Shown one piece after another: positions 8,102-19,142 of a stretch of DNA of 36,096 bases. Positions within the stretch are counted from its first letter, which is position 1. The number at the start of each line of letters is the position of its first letter. The translations under genes were made by a program, and so were the position numbers. Source of the DNA: Puniceicoccales bacterium. GTDB taxonomy: Bacteria > Verrucomicrobiota > Verrucomicrobiia > Opitutales > UBA953. The stretch is taken from assembly GCA_031273045.1 (NCBI GenBank), contig JAISSQ010000058.1, forward strand, positions 1 to 36,096, in the 5' to 3' direction. The notes below the pieces were generated by a model. That model did not search any database, was not told the DNA's origin, and worked only from the letters and a program-made list of their open reading frames with translations.

Positions 8102-8138
8102 GGGGCGGCAGGGTGGTGCCGCCGGTAGTGCCGGCAAC

Positions 8139-8230
8139 GCAAAAAAACTTCTCGACGGGGTGGGGCGTGTCGCCGGCGGTGCCGGTGCCGGCGCCGGCGG
8201 CGCGCTTGTCGTCGGCGGGTGTTGCCGGTA
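8139..8230. repeat. CCGGCGG/CCGGTGC repeat cluster in the lipoprotein-argS divergent gap
   Basis: The 140-bp gap between the divergently read lipoprotein and argS genes contains about eight CCGGNG-type units, in alternating orientation. Promoters for both genes should be here, but I cannot pick convincing -35/-10 boxes. Confidence 0.55.
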
Positions 8231-8241
8231 GGGTTCTGGAC

Positions 8242-10125
8242 ATGGACATTTGGTTCAATCCTGTGCGTGAACTCGACGCGCTTCTGCGCGCCGTCGCGCC
8301 GGCGGCGGGCTTCGGCGACGAGCCGTTCGACCCGGAAATCCGCCCCGCAGACCCGCGCTTCGGCGACTTTCAGGCAAACGGCGTTCTCGCCCGCGCGAAG
8401 GCGTTGAAGAAAAATCCGCGCGCACTCGCCACCGCGCTCGTCGAGAATATCACTGCCGGCGGCGCGTTGGACGGGGCGTTTGTCGCCGTCGAAATCGCGG
8501 GACCGGGGTTTATCAATTTTCGTCTGACGCCGGCGTTCCTCGATGCGTGGCTGGCGCGCTACGCCGACGCCGACGCGTTCTCCGCCGGCGCCGCCGCACT
8601 CTACGCCGGCAGGCGCGTCGTGATTGACTATCCGTCGCCGAACACCGCGAAGCAAATGCACGTCGGGCACCTGCGCCCGATGGTCATCGGCGAGGCGATT
8701 GCGCGGCTGCTGCAGTTCTGCGGCGCCGACCTTATCCGCGACAACCACATCGGCGACTGGGGCACGAACTTCGGCGTCCTCATCTGGGCGATTAAAAACC
8801 TGCATACCGGCGGCACCGGTGCTGCCGGCACGCTCACGCTCGAAGCCCTCGAAGACCTCTACAAACGCGGCAGCGCGGCGACAAAGGCCGACCCCGCCGC
8901 GCTCGACGCCGCCCGCGCCGAACTCGTCAAACTCCAGACCGGCGACCCCGAAAACCTCGCGCTCTGGGAGCGCATCGTCGCCACCTCGAACAGCGCGTTT
9001 CAAGAGATGTATGACCTGCTCGGCGTCCACCCCGACGTGACGCTCGGCGAGTCGTTTTATCGCGACAAAGTCGGGCGCGTCTATGAGGAGTTGCTGCGCG
9101 ACGGGCTGGCGGAGGAGAGCGACGGCGCACTCGTCGTCTGGCACGACGAGCACCCGCGTTTCTCGCGCAACGCCGAGCCGTCGCAGCCCTTCATCGTCCG
9201 CAAAAAAGACGGCGGCTCCAACTACGCCGGCACCGACCTCGCCACGCTGCTCTACCGCGTCGAGCACTACCACGCGGACGAGTGCGTCTATGTCACCGAC
9301 GGCCGTCAGCAAGACCACTTCCAGCAACTTTTCCTGACCGCCGAAAAATGGTTCCGCGCCGAGAAACGCCCGCTGCCGGTGCTGCGCCACGTGTGGTTCG
9401 GAACGATTCTGGGCGAGGACGGCCGCGCGATTAAGACCAAGTCCGGCGACCCCGTGCGGTTGAAGACGCTGCTCGACGAGGCCGTCGAACGCGCCGCCGC
9501 GCTCACCGCCGAGAAGAACCCCGACCTGCCGGCGGCGGAGCGCGAGCACGTCGCGCGCACCGTCGGCATCGCCGCCGTCCGCTACGCCGACCTCTCTCAA
9601 AACCGCACACTCGACTACACGTTCTCGTGGAAAAAACTGCTCGCCTTCGACGGCAACACCGCGCCCTACCTGCTCTACGCCGTGGCGCGGATTCGGAGCA
9701 TTTTTAGAAAGGCAGGGGAGCAGGGCGCGGGGAGCGGGGAGCAGGAAGGAAGTGCCGGTGAAGAAGGGCAAAGGGATAAAGGCAAAGGGCAAAAGGCAGC
9801 CACCGGTGGTGCCGCCGATGCGGATTCTCTCCCCGCTCCCTGTTCCCCGTCCGCCTTGGAGACGCCGGCGGAACTCGCGCTTGCGCGGAAACTCGTCGCG
9901 TTTCCGGCGGCGTTGGCGCAGGCCTGCGAGGAACTGCGTCCGCATCACTTGTGCGCCTACCTCTTCGACCTCGCCGGTGCCTACAGCACCTTCAACAACG
10001 CCGACAAGGTGCTCGTTGACGACGCGCCCGTCCGCGCCCGCCGCCTGCGCCTGTGCGACCGCACCGCCACCGCACTCACCATCGGTCTGCGGCTGCTCGG
10101 CATTGAGCCGTTGGAGCGAATGTAA
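8242..10125 (+). CDS. argS: arginyl-tRNA synthetase with in-frame repeat insertion
   Basis: A 627-residue class Ia synthetase charging tRNA-Arg. The start MDIWFNPVRELDAL at 8242, with TAGGG before it, gives a normal N-terminal tRNA D-loop (Add) domain; the frame is open back to 8113 but that part is repeat-derived. The HIGH box is HVGH (140-143) in the ArgRS-specific context, followed by IRDNHIGDWGTNFG. A KTKSGDPVRLKTLLDEA segment replaces KMSK, as in many ArgRS. The anticodon-binding domain is split: after IFRKAGE, residues about 492-536 are a Gly/Glu/Lys-rich insert (EGQRDKGKGQ) from the composite repeat described separately, before the normal LETPAELALARKL and the C-terminal domain. The insert falls between helices, so the enzyme is probably functional. 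It is the only argS in the window. Confidence 0.95.
   Translation: MDIWFNPVRELDALLRAVAPAAGFGDEPFDPEIRPADPRFGDFQANGVLARAKALKKNPRALATALVENITAGGALDGAFVAVEIAGPGFINFRLTPAFLDAWLARYADADAFSAGAAALYAGRRVVIDYPSPNTAKQMHVGHLRPMVIGEAIARLLQFCGADLIRDNHIGDWGTNFGVLIWAIKNLHTGGTGAAGTLTLEALEDLYKRGSAATKADPAALDAARAELVKLQTGDPENLALWERIVATSNSAFQEMYDLLGVHPDVTLGESFYRDKVGRVYEELLRDGLAEESDGALVVWHDEHPRFSRNAEPSQPFIVRKKDGGSNYAGTDLATLLYRVEHYHADECVYVTDGRQQDHFQQLFLTAEKWFRAEKRPLPVLRHVWFGTILGEDGRAIKTKSGDPVRLKTLLDEAVERAAALTAEKNPDLPAAEREHVARTVGIAAVRYADLSQNRTLDYTFSWKKLLAFDGNTAPYLLYAVARIRSIFRKAGEQGAGSGEQEGSAGEEGQRDKGKGQKAATGGAADADSLPAPCSPSALETPAELALARKLVAFPAALAQACEELRPHHLCAYLFDLAGAYSTFNNADKVLVDDAPVRARRLRLCDRTATALTIGLRLLGIEPLERM
9715..9848 (+). 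repeat. composite intragenic repeat inside argS (copy A)
   Basis: An in-frame element. The left arm (9715-9732) is a G-rich 18-mer and the right arm (9831-9848) is its inverted repeat, matching at 16 of 18 positions. Between them lie a 34-bp purine core at 9763-9796, rich in GGCAAAGGG, and a CCACCGGTGG palindrome. Copy B in the HzsA-like gene (22712-22900) shares the left arm, the core (32 of 34) and the right-arm region (16 of 18) in the same order, orientation and reading frame. Confidence 0.85.
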
Positions 10126-10139
10126 CAATGGCGTGAAAA

Positions 10140-11066
10140 TTATCCCTTCGCGCGCGCCGAACTGATAACCGCAATCCCAGCTCCATTTTCCACAATTTTG
10201 ATAGCAAGAGAGTTCGCAAACGTATGCATGTAACAATGGTGCACGCTTAAAACTGCATCTTGTAGTTTCTGGTCGTTCTCGAACCGTTCAATTTTCAGAC
10301 CGATTTCTTCGGCTTTCTCAACGCTGATATGCCGATCATGGGCTTTATTCTCTAAATTGTGTTCATTCAAAGAGTTGATGATTCTATCGATTTTCTTTTT
10401 TGCGTTCTTCTCACCAGAAAACATCACTTCCCCCAAATACTTCTCAACAATTTCATTTGCTATCATTATCGCATTACGGCACTCCCCTATAAAAGTCGGA
10501 TGGTATTTCCCAATAATTGTTTGCCATAGCGGAATGGAGGCGGGGTCCTTCTTTATTGCCGCAAGCGCATCGTCGAATTCCTTGATTACACCGTATGCGG
10601 GGATTCCACCAAATTGAGGGTCTATGGGACCAATGGAGGACTGTTTTCCCATGTAAATCTGCCGACAAGAACAGGCAATCATGGTTCCGGCGGACATGGC
10701 AATTTGAGGAATGAACGCTTCAATGTCTCCGTTGAACATCTTGTGCAAATAGTCAATCAGTGACTCTGTTGCGGACATGCCGCCACCCGGCGTGTGCAAA
10801 AGGAGGTCAAGCCCTCGTTTTCTGTCCATGCCGTTGATGACAGACATGAAGGCATTCTTGTCATCGTCGTTGATGGATGTTCCGACTTCCGCACTGCTCC
10901 TCTGTAACCACCCAGAGTAATACGCGATGACGTTGCGCCCCCGAAACTTGGCAAACTCTGAAAGATACTTCCGCCGGATTTGGTCAAGGGGGGACTGTGC
11001 TTGCTGAAAGTTTTTTTCCAATTGTGCCTGACTGATTTCGTTCAGGATATTCGTCCAGTTAGGCAT
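10140..11066 (-). CDS. SDH-family Clp-fold serine protease
   Basis: A 308-residue protein of the serine dehydrogenase proteinase (SDH/SppA-ClpP-fold) family, predicted cytosolic. The oxyanion/substrate motif is HTPGGGMS (91-98), the nucleophile Ser125 lies in AMSAGT, and GPIDPQ is at 146-151, all characteristic. There is no signal peptide. GC content is clearly lower than in the flanking genes (about 45% by eye), and codon use is more relaxed, so it was probably acquired by transfer. Its ATG lies inside the stop region of the upstream 82-aa gene (8-bp overlap), which indicates coupled translation. It converges on argS with a 14-bp gap. Proteases of this family often sit in accessory or defence contexts, but no substrate is indicated here. 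Confidence 0.88.
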   Translation of the reverse strand: MPNWTNILNEISQAQLEKNFQQAQSPLDQIRRKYLSEFAKFRGRNVIAYYSGWLQRSSAEVGTSINDDDKNAFMSVINGMDRKRGLDLLLHTPGGGMSATESLIDYLHKMFNGDIEAFIPQIAMSAGTMIACSCRQIYMGKQSSIGPIDPQFGGIPAYGVIKEFDDALAAIKKDPASIPLWQTIIGKYHPTFIGECRNAIMIANEIVEKYLGEVMFSGEKNAKKKIDRIINSLNEHNLENKAHDRHISVEKAEEIGLKIERFENDQKLQDAVLSVHHCYMHTFANSLAIKIVENGAGIAVISSARAKG

Positions 11067-11307
11067 CCGTGACCTCCATTTGAGTGTGTCGAGAGTAGAA
11101 GAACGGGGTGTCCTTGAGGATGGTCACCCGCTCATACGGACGCGGGGGGGACGGCGGCATGTGCGGCGCAGGTGGCGCGGAGAAGTGTCGGCCAAAGATG
11201 TGTTGATAGGCGGCGAGAATCTCCTCGTCCTTCATGTCGAGGGCACGCTTTTTGGACGGGAAAGCATGAGGAGTGGGACGTGGGCGGGAAGGCGTGCGTG
11301 TGCTCAT
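11059..11307 (-). CDS. 82-aa protein overlapping the SDH protease gene, unknown function
   Basis: A small protein of 82 residues starting MSTRTPSRPRPTPHAFPSKK. It has an Arg/Pro-rich basic N-terminus, a helical middle (MKDEEILAAYQHIFGRHF), a Pro-rich linker and a beta-like C-terminus (YERVTILKDTPFFYSRHTQM). Its stop codon overlaps the protease start in ATGCCTAA, so the two are translationally coupled. I do not recognise the family. A role as partner, adaptor or substrate of the protease is inferred from the overlap. The upstream sequence is pyrimidine-rich without a Shine-Dalgarno motif. MKDEE could be an internal alternative start. Confidence 0.6.
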   Translation of the reverse strand: MSTRTPSRPRPTPHAFPSKKRALDMKDEEILAAYQHIFGRHFSAPPAPHMPPSPPRPYERVTILKDTPFFYSRHTQMEVTDA

Positions 11308-11475
11308 GGGAAGAGGATTGGGAGAGAGGGCGCGCACTGTCCGTGCGGGAAAAGATTTGTCAAGACCCGCAACCGAATTTCCGCCACGCCCCCCGCCGGC
11401 ACTGCCACTCGCGCGCTGGAGGCAGAGCGAACACGTTCCTTGCCAAAAGGCGCGGGGGCGCAAGCATGGCGCGCA

Positions 11476-12396
11476 ATGCCGAAGGGACTTCGAGAAATCA
11501 GCAACCGCATCAAGTCGGTGCGCAGCACCGCGCAAATCACGCGGGCGATGCAGTTGGTGGCGTCCTCGAAGATGCGGCGCGCGCAGGAGACCGCGCTGGC
11601 TGGGCGCGATTACACGCGACTGTTGTCGGACGTGCTCGACAGCGCGCTGGCGGGGCTTGCCGCCGGTGAGGGCGCGCATCCGCTGACCGAACCGCGCGCC
11701 GGCGGCGTCCGTGGCGTTCTGCTCGTGACCACGGACAAGGGGCTTTGCGGCGCGCTCAACGCGAACCTTTTCCGCCGCCTCGTGGAAATCCCCGCCAGCG
11801 CGAAATTCGTCACCGTCGGGCGCAAAGGGTCGCAGCACCTCTCGCGCGCCGGACGCACGCTGCTCGCCGAGTTTCCGGTGTCGGACAAGTTGAGTTTCGC
11901 CGAGACGCGCCGCGCGTCCGAATACCTGCTCAAACTCTATCTGGACGGCGTGGTTGACACCGTCGAGGTGCTCTATCCGCGCTTCAAGAACACGCTCGTT
12001 CAGGAGGCGGTCTTGGAGACCCTGTTGCCCATCGCGGACATGCGGGCGGCGGCGGCGGCGGCGCGGGCGCGACTTGGCGTCGGCGACGCGAACGCGAATG
12101 CGAACGCGCCAGCGGATGCTACCGGTGCCGCTACCGGCGCGGTGCCGATGAACTTTGAGCCGTCGGCGGGCGCGGTTCTCGCCGAACTGCCGGCGCTGTT
12201 CGTCAAGAACGCCGTCTATCACGCCATCATCGAGGCGCGGGCTTCGGAGCACTCCGCGCGCATGGTCGCGATGAAGGCGGCGACCGACAACGCCGGCAAA
12301 ATCACGGACGCGCTGACGCTCGACTTCAACAAGGCGCGGCAGGCCGCCATCACGCAGGAGATTAACGAAATCACGGCGGCGGCGCTCGCGGCGTAG
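11476..12396 (+). CDS. atpG: F1F0 ATP synthase gamma subunit
   Basis: A 306-residue gamma subunit, the central rotor stalk of F1. The start MPKGLREISNRIKSVRSTAQ and the segment ITRAMQLVASSKMRRAQ are conserved; the C-terminal helix ASEHSARMVAMKAATDNAGK with LTLDFNKARQAAITQEINEI is diagnostic. A low-complexity stretch (GDANANANAPADATGAATGA, about residues 206-225) sits in the variable Rossmann-like region and is coded partly by CCGGTGCC repeats. Neither atpA nor atpD flanks it: upstream is the divergent 82-aa gene and downstream a secreted unknown, so this gene is separated from the usual atpHAGDC order. The start 396 bases into a longer open frame is set by homology. Confidence 0.95.
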   Translation: MPKGLREISNRIKSVRSTAQITRAMQLVASSKMRRAQETALAGRDYTRLLSDVLDSALAGLAAGEGAHPLTEPRAGGVRGVLLVTTDKGLCGALNANLFRRLVEIPASAKFVTVGRKGSQHLSRAGRTLLAEFPVSDKLSFAETRRASEYLLKLYLDGVVDTVEVLYPRFKNTLVQEAVLETLLPIADMRAAAAAARARLGVGDANANANAPADATGAATGAVPMNFEPSAGAVLAELPALFVKNAVYHAIIEARASEHSARMVAMKAATDNAGKITDALTLDFNKARQAAITQEINEITAAALAA

Positions 12397-12485
12397 GCGG
12401 CACCGGCGCGGACGGACGCGCCGCCGGCGGCGGAGGTCACCGGTGGCGGAAGTCGCCGCCGGCGGCACTGCCGGTGCTGGCGGGG
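12397..12485. repeat. CCGGCG/CCGGTG repeat cluster after atpG
   Basis: About six CCGGNG units, including CACCGGTG at 12437-12444 and CGGCGGCACTGCCGGTGC-like sequence, fill most of the gap between atpG and the secreted unknown. No intrinsic terminator with a T tract is seen. Confidence 0.6.
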
Positions 12486-12529
12486 AATGCGCGCTTTTCT
12501 TTTCGGCGGTGCTCGTCACGCTCGCGGGC

Positions 12530-13612
12530 ATGAGAAAGCACTTTTTCGGAGACGCCGCCGGCGGGCTTTCCGCGCTTTTTGCCAGCGTTTTGACCTGCGT
12601 TCTCGCCGGTGCGTTCACCGGCGTTTCCGGCGCGGCTCCGCTCGACCCGAAAGGCATTCCGGCGTCGGCGCGGGGCGTGGTGCATCTCGACCTCGATGCC
12701 GCCGGTGCCGGCGCGCTGCTCGCGGACGCTGCCGGTGTTCCCGGCGCGGACGCCGCCGCGCTTCCCGCCGCGCTGGGCATTCCGGCATCGGCGGTGCGCG
12801 GCGTCACCGCCGGTTTCATCCCCACGGGCGAGAGCAACGCGCTGGTCGCGCTCGTTCGCGGCGATTTCACGGCGGAACAAGTCCGCGCGCGGGCGCGGGC
12901 GGCGAAGGCGCGCGAGAGCACGCTCGGCGGCGCGCTCTTTTTCGACGCGCCCGCGTTGCTCGCCGGCACCGGCACCACCGGCGGGACGGCGGACACCGGC
13001 CTCGCGGACGAGGGCAGTGTTTTCCACGCGCGCGACGGCGTGCTCATCGTCGCGCAGAAGGCGGGCGGTTTCGCGGCGGACGTGGTGGCGGCGTTCGACG
13101 GACGCGCGCCCTCGTTCGCGACCCCGCCGGCGTTGGCGACCTTCGTTTCGGGAGCGGCACCGGCGGCGGGAAAAAATCGTCCGCCGGCGGTGGTCGCGGT
13201 TTTCGGCGACGCCGTGTTTCCCGGACGTGGCGGCATCGGGGCGGCGACGCCGGCGGCACTGCTCGTGGCGGTTTCCGCCGACGGGGCGCGGCTGCGGGCG
13301 CGGGCGGTCGGCTCTTACGCGGACGCGCGTTCGGCGGAGCGGGCGCGCGACGTTCTGGCGACCATGCTCGGCTTTCTGCAACTCTCGGCGGCGAACGCCG
13401 CCAACGCCGCCGGTGGCGCCAAGCCGGACCCGGAGAAGGTCGCCCGCGCGGCGCGGCAGAACCAACTGCTGAACCGCTTGAAGATGGACGTTCGCGGCGA
13501 GACCCTGAACCTCGCGCTCGAATGTCCGGCGGCGGAATTCTCCGCGTGGCTGCGCGACCTGCGGGCGGCGAAGACGTCCCCGCCGGCACCGGCGGCACTG
13601 CCGGCGCGCTGA
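12530..13612 (+). CDS. secreted Ala-rich protein of unknown function
   Basis: A 360-residue protein with a probable signal peptide. The start MRKHFFGDAAGGLSALFASV at 12530 is preferred over 12443 because it opens a basic-hydrophobic signal with cleavage near VSGAAP. The mature part begins LDPKGIPASARGVVHLDLDA and continues in alternating alpha/beta pattern with segments such as GVTAGFIPTGESNALVALVRGDF, GVLIVAQKAG and RLRARAVGSYADARSAERARDVLATMLGFLQL. This resembles in outline periplasmic DUF-type proteins that measure residual variables, but no named family is recognised. The C-terminal tail (SPPAPAALPAR) is repeat-derived. It lies between atpG and rplL on the same strand, without evident functional link. 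Confidence 0.65.
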   Translation: MRKHFFGDAAGGLSALFASVLTCVLAGAFTGVSGAAPLDPKGIPASARGVVHLDLDAAGAGALLADAAGVPGADAAALPAALGIPASAVRGVTAGFIPTGESNALVALVRGDFTAEQVRARARAAKARESTLGGALFFDAPALLAGTGTTGGTADTGLADEGSVFHARDGVLIVAQKAGGFAADVVAAFDGRAPSFATPPALATFVSGAAPAAGKNRPPAVVAVFGDAVFPGRGGIGAATPAALLVAVSADGARLRARAVGSYADARSAERARDVLATMLGFLQLSAANAANAAGGAKPDPEKVARAARQNQLLNRLKMDVRGETLNLALECPAAEFSAWLRDLRAAKTSPPAPAALPAR

Positions 13613-13642
13613 AAAAAAATGCGCGCGTCCCGAAAAAACCGC

Positions 13643-13670
13643 TTGACGCCGCGTGGCGTGTTCCCATTTT
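13643..13670 (+). promoter_or_regulatory. candidate sigma70-type promoter for rplL-rpoB
   Basis: TTGACG at 13643-13648 is a good -35 box, followed at 16 bases by CATTTT (13665-13670) as a poor -10. An A-rich stretch (GAAAAAACC) precedes the -35 box. This would give an untranslated leader of about 160 bases before rplL. Confidence 0.4.
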
Positions 13671-13770
13671 CCCCCCTTCCTCTTTTTCGCGGAACCGCAC
13701 CGGCGGCGCGTGAGCGCGACCGGCGGCGGCGAGGCGGGGAGGGGGAAATCACCATCCAACGAACCACGTT

Positions 13771-13788
13771 GGGGAGCGGAGACGCCCC
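13771..13788 (+). promoter_or_regulatory. leader hairpin before rplL (GNRA loop)
   Basis: In the rplL leader, GCG (13776-13778) pairs with CGC (13783-13785) closing a GAGA tetraloop, and the stem continues with GGGG/CCCC and one bulge. It lies 47 bases before the start codon. Leaders of rplJL operons bind the L10-L12 complex in other bacteria; this one is too short to assign to that class. Confidence 0.3.
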
Positions 13789-13834
13789 TTAAACGCCCGC
13801 AAGGGTGCCAACACTTCAAGGAGAAACTCAACAC

Positions 13835-14215
<381 letters not shown>

Positions 14216-14273
14216 GACCCTTCGCCGGATACTCCATCCGACCCTTGCGCGCCCTCACGCGCCCCGCGTTCCG

Positions 14274-14312
14274 CAGCGTTGCGCACCGGTTTTCAATCTG
14301 GTCGCAACGCTG
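14274..14312 (+). promoter_or_regulatory. rplL-rpoB intergenic hairpin, possible processing or attenuation site
   Basis: CAGCGTTGCG (14274-14283) pairs perfectly with CGCAACGCTG (14303-14312); inside, ACC pairs with GGT after a bulged C. The stem is not followed by a T tract, so it is less likely to be a simple terminator. In Escherichia coli the rplL-rpoB gap holds an attenuator and an RNase III site; equivalence here is inference. The remaining sequence to rpoB is pyrimidine-rich (14332-14353) without a Shine-Dalgarno motif. Confidence 0.5.
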
Positions 14313-14370
14313 TGTTGTCCCCTGAAACAGACCTTTTCCCTTTTTCTCACACCAACCATTCACACCATCC

Positions 14371-18246
<3,876 letters not shown>

Positions 18247-18270
18247 CCACCGCCGCCGGCGGGCAAAACC

Positions 18271-18834
18271 ATGAAAGCGCGAACCCGACGCCGTCTGCGC
18301 TGGGGCGCGCTTTTTTGCGCGCTGCCGGTGCTCGCTTTCGCCGCGGGACGCCTCGCTCCGCGCGACGACGAGCGCGCCCGGACGCTCCTCGTCACCGCCT
18401 ACTGCAACTGCGAAAAATGTTGCGAGTGGACGCGTGACGCCGACGGCGAGCCGGTCTTCGCCAGCGGTCCGCTCAAGGGCAAACGCAAGGTCGTCGGCAA
18501 GACCGCCTCCGGTTTGATGACGCGACCGGGGACGGCGGCGTCGGCGGTGCTGCCGTTCGGAACGCTGCTCGTCGTCGAAGGTGCAGGCGTCTTCCAAGTC
18601 GAGGACCGCGGCCGGCTGCGCTCCGACCAGATTGACCTTTGGTTCCCGACCCACGCCGAGGCGCTGCGCTGGGGAAGGCAGCGGCGCAAAGTCATCATCG
18701 TCACCGGCAACGGAACCGCCGCCGGCGGCAGCACCGGCACTGCCGCCGGAACCGCCGGAGACGACACTACCGGCGGCACCGGCACCGGTGCCACCGCCGC
18801 CGGTAGCGCAACCTTGGGGGTCTTCGCGCGATGA
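18271..18834 (+). CDS. 3D-domain protein (secreted, double-psi barrel fold)
   Basis: A 187-residue protein with a basic N-terminus and one hydrophobic segment (WGALFCALPVLAFAAG), either signal peptide or anchor. TLLVTAYCNCEKCCEW, the segment GTAASAVLPFGTLLVVEGAG and VEDRGRLRSDQIDLWFPTHAEALRWGRQ match the 3D domain, named for conserved aspartates (here D in VEDRG, D in SDQ and D in IDLW), a fold related to MltA/RlpA lytic transglycosylases acting on peptidoglycan. The Cys-rich N-terminal motif is common in this group. The C-terminal 40 residues are Gly/Thr/Ala repeats encoded by CCGGNG units. It lies 24 bp behind rpoB, in the place where rpoC normally lies. Confidence 0.8.
   Translation: MKARTRRRLRWGALFCALPVLAFAAGRLAPRDDERARTLLVTAYCNCEKCCEWTRDADGEPVFASGPLKGKRKVVGKTASGLMTRPGTAASAVLPFGTLLVVEGAGVFQVEDRGRLRSDQIDLWFPTHAEALRWGRQRRKVIIVTGNGTAAGGSTGTAAGTAGDDTTGGTGTGATAAGSATLGVFAR
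18711..18815. repeat. dense CCGGCGGCACCGGTG-type repeat tract in the 3D gene
   Basis: About ten CCGGNG units in 105 bases encode an in-frame GTAAGGSTGTAAGTAGDDTTGG-like tail, among the densest clusters of this repeat in the window. The tract keeps the frame open and ends shortly before the stop. Confidence 0.75.
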
Positions 18835-19142
18835 ACTTCGCGGCGTTCGACATCAAGACCGCCGACGCCCTCGCCGTCGGTGCCGCAATCGTCCTCGCCG
18901 CCGGCGCGCTCGGCTGGCGCGTCATCGGCGCGCTCCGGCGGCACCGAGGCGACGCTCCCCGCTGCCGGTGCGGATGCTGTCCGGCGAGCGCGTCAAAGCG
19001 GACTGACCTGCCGGCGGCTCTGTCCGCGCTGAAAAAAGACGCCGCCGGCGGCACTGACGGTGACGCCTCCGCCGCCGCTATCCCGCCGCGCGGTCCTCGA
19101 ACAAAAACGCCAGACCGGGATACGGCTCCTTCTTCGGATTGA
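18831..19142 (+). CDS. small Cys-rich single-pass membrane protein, FeoB-associated-like
   Basis: A 103-residue protein whose ATG overlaps the TGA of the 3D gene (ATGA), so translation is likely coupled. Residues 12-35 form one membrane helix (ADALAVGAAIVLAAGALGWRVIGAL), followed by basic residues and a CRCGCCPAS cluster. This order (short N-terminus, helix, Arg/Lys, C-x-C-G-C-C-P) is that of FeoB-associated Cys-rich membrane proteins, but no feoA/feoB is in the window. The C-terminal third is low-complexity and overlaps the 3' end of the convergent gene by 65 bp, so the true functional part is probably the first 60 residues. Confidence 0.45.
   Translation: MNFAAFDIKTADALAVGAAIVLAAGALGWRVIGALRRHRGDAPRCRCGCCPASASKRTDLPAALSALKKDAAGGTDGDASAAAIPPRGPRTKTPDRDTAPSSD

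Noticed and set aside
5832-8128. Arg-rich plus-strand frames (363 and 343 codons) opposite the permease operon
   Set aside because: Low-complexity Arg/Glu/Gln composition typical of antisense frames; the minus-strand permeases have clear family motifs.
8098-10236. A 712-codon minus-strand frame opposite argS
   Set aside because: Shadow of argS; the hydrophobic part (LLPFAFIPLPFF) is only the reverse complement of the purine core of the composite repeat.
11357-11380. TTGTCA as a -35 box for atpG
   Set aside because: No -10-like sequence lies 16-18 bases downstream.
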